This document shows, piece by piece, positions 13,321 to 14,513 of a stretch of 14,513 bases of DNA. Position numbers and translations under genes: made by a program. Source of the stretch: Candidatus Bandiella numerosa (GTDB lineage Bacteria; Pseudomonadota; Alphaproteobacteria; Rickettsiales; Midichloriaceae); NCBI RefSeq assembly GCF_021811875.1, contig NZ_JAJBJD010000007.1:1-14513 (forward strand), in the 5' to 3' direction. Below the pieces are notes generated by a model, which saw nothing but the letters and a program-made list of their open reading frames with translations, did not search any database and was not told the DNA's origin. Within the stretch, counting starts at the first letter, position 1. Every line of letters begins with the position of its first letter.

Positions 13321-13369
13321 TTGTCGTTTTTAGATATTTTTAATTTATGGCATTTTCCTCCTTTTCCAA

Positions 13370-13375
13370 TATAAT
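13370..13375 (+). promoter_or_regulatory. -10 box of the regulator gene
   Basis: A perfect TATAAT lies 20 bases before the regulator ATG at 13396. I see no good -35 sequence 16-18 bases upstream, so this promoter may be weak or need an activator. The transcript leader would be short, with AAGG as the ribosome binding site before the ATG. Confidence 0.45.
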
Positions 13376-13395
13376 ACGATGATTAAGGCCTAATT

Positions 13396-14013
13396 ATGCT
13401 TATAATGACTAAAATTAAAGATACTAAATTAAACAATCCTCATGGTAGATTGAGATTTATTAGATCTATATCTGGACTAACTAGAAATGAAATAGAAGAA
13501 AAATATGGATTACCAGAAATAACTCTTAGAAAGTGGGAAACTGGCAATATTACATTAAGTAAGAAAGGTATTATTAGATGCTTAGACCTTTATAGGCAAG
13601 AAGATATAATATGCTCAGAAGACTGGATTATAAACGGTACTGGCCCAAGACCATATTTAGCAATAGAATTTAAGGAATCTAAAAACATTACTGATGATAT
13701 TTTAAATTTCTTCAGAACAAAATATCAAAATTGTATGACTTATAAAATAACTAATAAAGACATGCTTCCTCTATACAAACCTGATGACTATGTAATAGGT
13801 GATGTGTATAGAGGTGATATAAAAGATCTTAATGATAAAGATTGTATCATTTTACTATCATCAGAAAAAATTATTTTTAAAAAACTATTTTATTCAGAAG
13901 ATAAACAAATAAGCCTTATATCTACTAACCCTACTGCTACTAAAACCCCAATTATAGTTAATCCTTCAATAAAATATTTAGCTCCGGTGTTATGGCATAA
14001 AATACGTTTTTAA
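13396..14013 (+). CDS. HTH (XRE/Cro-CI) regulator with S24/LexA-like C-terminal domain
   Basis: This 205-residue protein looks like a phage-type repressor controlling the divergent tra operon. Residues about 14-60 form a Cro/CI-type helix-turn-helix (RLRFIRSISGLTRNEIEEKY, then LPEITLRKWETGNITLS). After a linker (CSEDWIINGTGPRP), residues about 115-205 resemble the S24 peptidase-like fold of LexA and CI: YKITNKDMLPLYKPDDYVIG, then RGDIKDLNDKDCIIL, then EKIIFKKLF and SIKYLAPVLW. The catalytic serine, normally in a GDSM-type motif, is replaced by Asp in NKDM. Self-cleavage in response to DNA damage is therefore unlikely, and the domain may serve for dimerisation only. The start is the ATG at 13396, with AAGG seven bases before it. 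Unlike the tra genes it is encoded on the plus strand, is very AT-rich and uses many TTA codons. Confidence 0.8.
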   Translation: MLIMTKIKDTKLNNPHGRLRFIRSISGLTRNEIEEKYGLPEITLRKWETGNITLSKKGIIRCLDLYRQEDIICSEDWIINGTGPRPYLAIEFKESKNITDDILNFFRTKYQNCMTYKITNKDMLPLYKPDDYVIGDVYRGDIKDLNDKDCIILLSSEKIIFKKLFYSEDKQISLISTNPTATKTPIIVNPSIKYLAPVLWHKIRF

Positions 14014-14014
14014 A

Positions 14015-14087
14015 ATGCCTTACATAGATTTTATAATTATATTTATATTCCTTTTGATAGCACTCACTATAGGATTTAGAACTATAG
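14015..14087 (+). pseudogene. 5' end of a membrane protein gene cut by the insertion sequence
   Basis: One base after the regulator stop, an ATG opens a frame reading MPYIDFIIIFIFLLIALTIG and then FRT, before it enters the insertion sequence and stops at 14095. A single hydrophobic helix right after a short MPYID start is typical of the first membrane segment of a transporter. It resembles the N-terminus of sodium:solute symporters, which are frequent in Rickettsiales. Only about 24 residues are left, so the family is a guess. The rest of the gene may lie beyond the insertion sequence. No clear ribosome binding site is seen. Confidence 0.4.
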
Positions 14088-14513
14088 TGGACTGAAAAAT
14101 CAAGACAAAATTTTGAGAATTTTGCTTCCTATTATTAAGCAGCATTTTTCAATGCCTCTAAATAAACATTCATGGGCTTTTTATAGCCAATGCTAGAATG
14201 AAATCTTTTGTTATTGTATTTACTAACATATTCACTAATTACCTCCTTCAGTTCTAAAATATTATTAAATTCATTTATAAAAATACAATTGTATTTTAAA
14301 GTTCTAAAAAATCTCTCAATCGCAATATTATCAATACTCCTACCTTTACCATTCATAGAAATTTTAACACCATGTGTTTTTAATATATTAATATGTTCTG
14401 AGCCTGTATATTGGCTTCCTTGGTCACTATTAAATATTAGTGGCGCTGGATATTTAGCAAGAGCCTCCTGTAAAATAGTAGTAACTAAGCTAGAATCCAT
14501 GCAATTTGAAAGC
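14088..14513 (-). mobile_element. IS3-family insertion sequence, right end (continues past the window)
   Basis: The element end begins with TGGACTGAAAAATC at 14088, which resembles the TG-starting terminal repeats of IS3-family elements. The transposase reading frame ends 47 bases inside it, as usual for the downstream end. The other end is beyond the window, so target duplication and the full inverted repeat cannot be checked. The insertion broke the small frame at 14015. Confidence 0.72.
14135..14513 (-). CDS. IS3-family transposase OrfB, C-terminal part (partial)
   Basis: This is the C-terminal part of a DDE (rve-type) transposase. The frame is open to the window edge, so the ATG at 14500 is internal and not the start. 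Visible family features are FNSDQGSQYTG, which holds the second catalytic Asp, then HGVKISMNGKGRSIDN. Next comes AIERFFRTLKYNCI, with the catalytic Glu, and then YNNKRFHSSIGYKKPMNVY close to the end. It ends LKNAA. The catalytic residues visible are intact, so this copy may be active. The first catalytic Asp and OrfA lie outside the window. Confidence 0.93.
   Translation of the reverse strand, partial: LSNCMDSSLVTTILQEALAKYPAPLIFNSDQGSQYTGSEHINILKTHGVKISMNGKGRSIDNIAIERFFRTLKYNCIFINEFNNILELKEVISEYVSKYNNKRFHSSIGYKKPMNVYLEALKNAA

Noticed and set aside
14065-14089. CACTATAG and CTATAGTG form an 8-bp inverted repeat that looks like a terminator or a second copy of the operator core seen at 13295-13302.
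   Set aside because: Its right arm includes the first bases of the insertion sequence, so it arose by insertion, and no T-run follows.
1-14513. tRNA, rRNA genes or CRISPR arrays.
   Set aside because: No cloverleaf-like segment, rRNA-like stretch or regularly spaced repeat was found by reading.

Overview
The window is one long F-type (IncF-like) conjugative transfer operon read from right to left on the minus strand. A divergent phage-repressor-like regulator and the edge of an IS3-family insertion sequence lie at the right end. The DNA is AT-rich, the tra coding strand is rich in purines (Lys, Glu, Gly and Arg codons), and one gene is a DUF1640-type coiled-coil protein. Tightly packed traL-E-K-B-V-C-W-U-trbC-N genes of this type are known from integrative elements of Rickettsiales (the RAGE-like elements of Rickettsia, Orientia and related protist endosymbionts). 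I therefore infer a chromosomal or plasmid conjugative element of a rickettsial endosymbiont. That assignment comes from gene style and order, not from a search.

Layout in transcription order, right to left: an IS3-family transposase fragment runs off the right edge (14088-14513). It has cut a small hydrophobic gene start (14015-14087). A plus-strand HTH/S24-like regulator (13396-14013) faces the operon. A 142-bp divergent control region holds a -10 box and a tandem 15-bp repeat that looks like an operator. Then, on the minus strand: traT (surface-exclusion lipoprotein), an SSB-like gene broken by a -1 frameshift, a second SSB-like gene, traA (pilin), traL, traE, traK, traB, traV, traC, traW, traU, trbC and traN. 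Most junctions overlap or are a few bases apart, so this is probably one transcript. traF, traH and traG would be expected further left, outside the window.

The most unusual feature is in traU. The gene has a strong ribosome binding site and a start codon that overlaps the traW stop. After its second codon it is interrupted by 546 bp (about 4066-4611), exactly 182 codons. Removing the insert joins ATG-AAG to a signal peptide beginning Y-I-K-P and gives a 337-residue TraU, the normal size. The insert carries a complete DUF1640-like gene on the opposite strand, whose stop codon is the last triplet of the insert. The traU frame stays open through the whole insert, in register with the antisense gene. 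That gene uses none of the three codons (TTA, CTA, TCA) that would make a stop in traU, although neighbouring genes use them freely. This looks like a mobile coding unit that inserts without breaking its host gene.

Other notable points: TraN is divided into two translationally coupled secreted proteins (924-2162 and 1-927). The TraN C-terminal half is an open-ended minus-strand reading frame that runs off the left edge.
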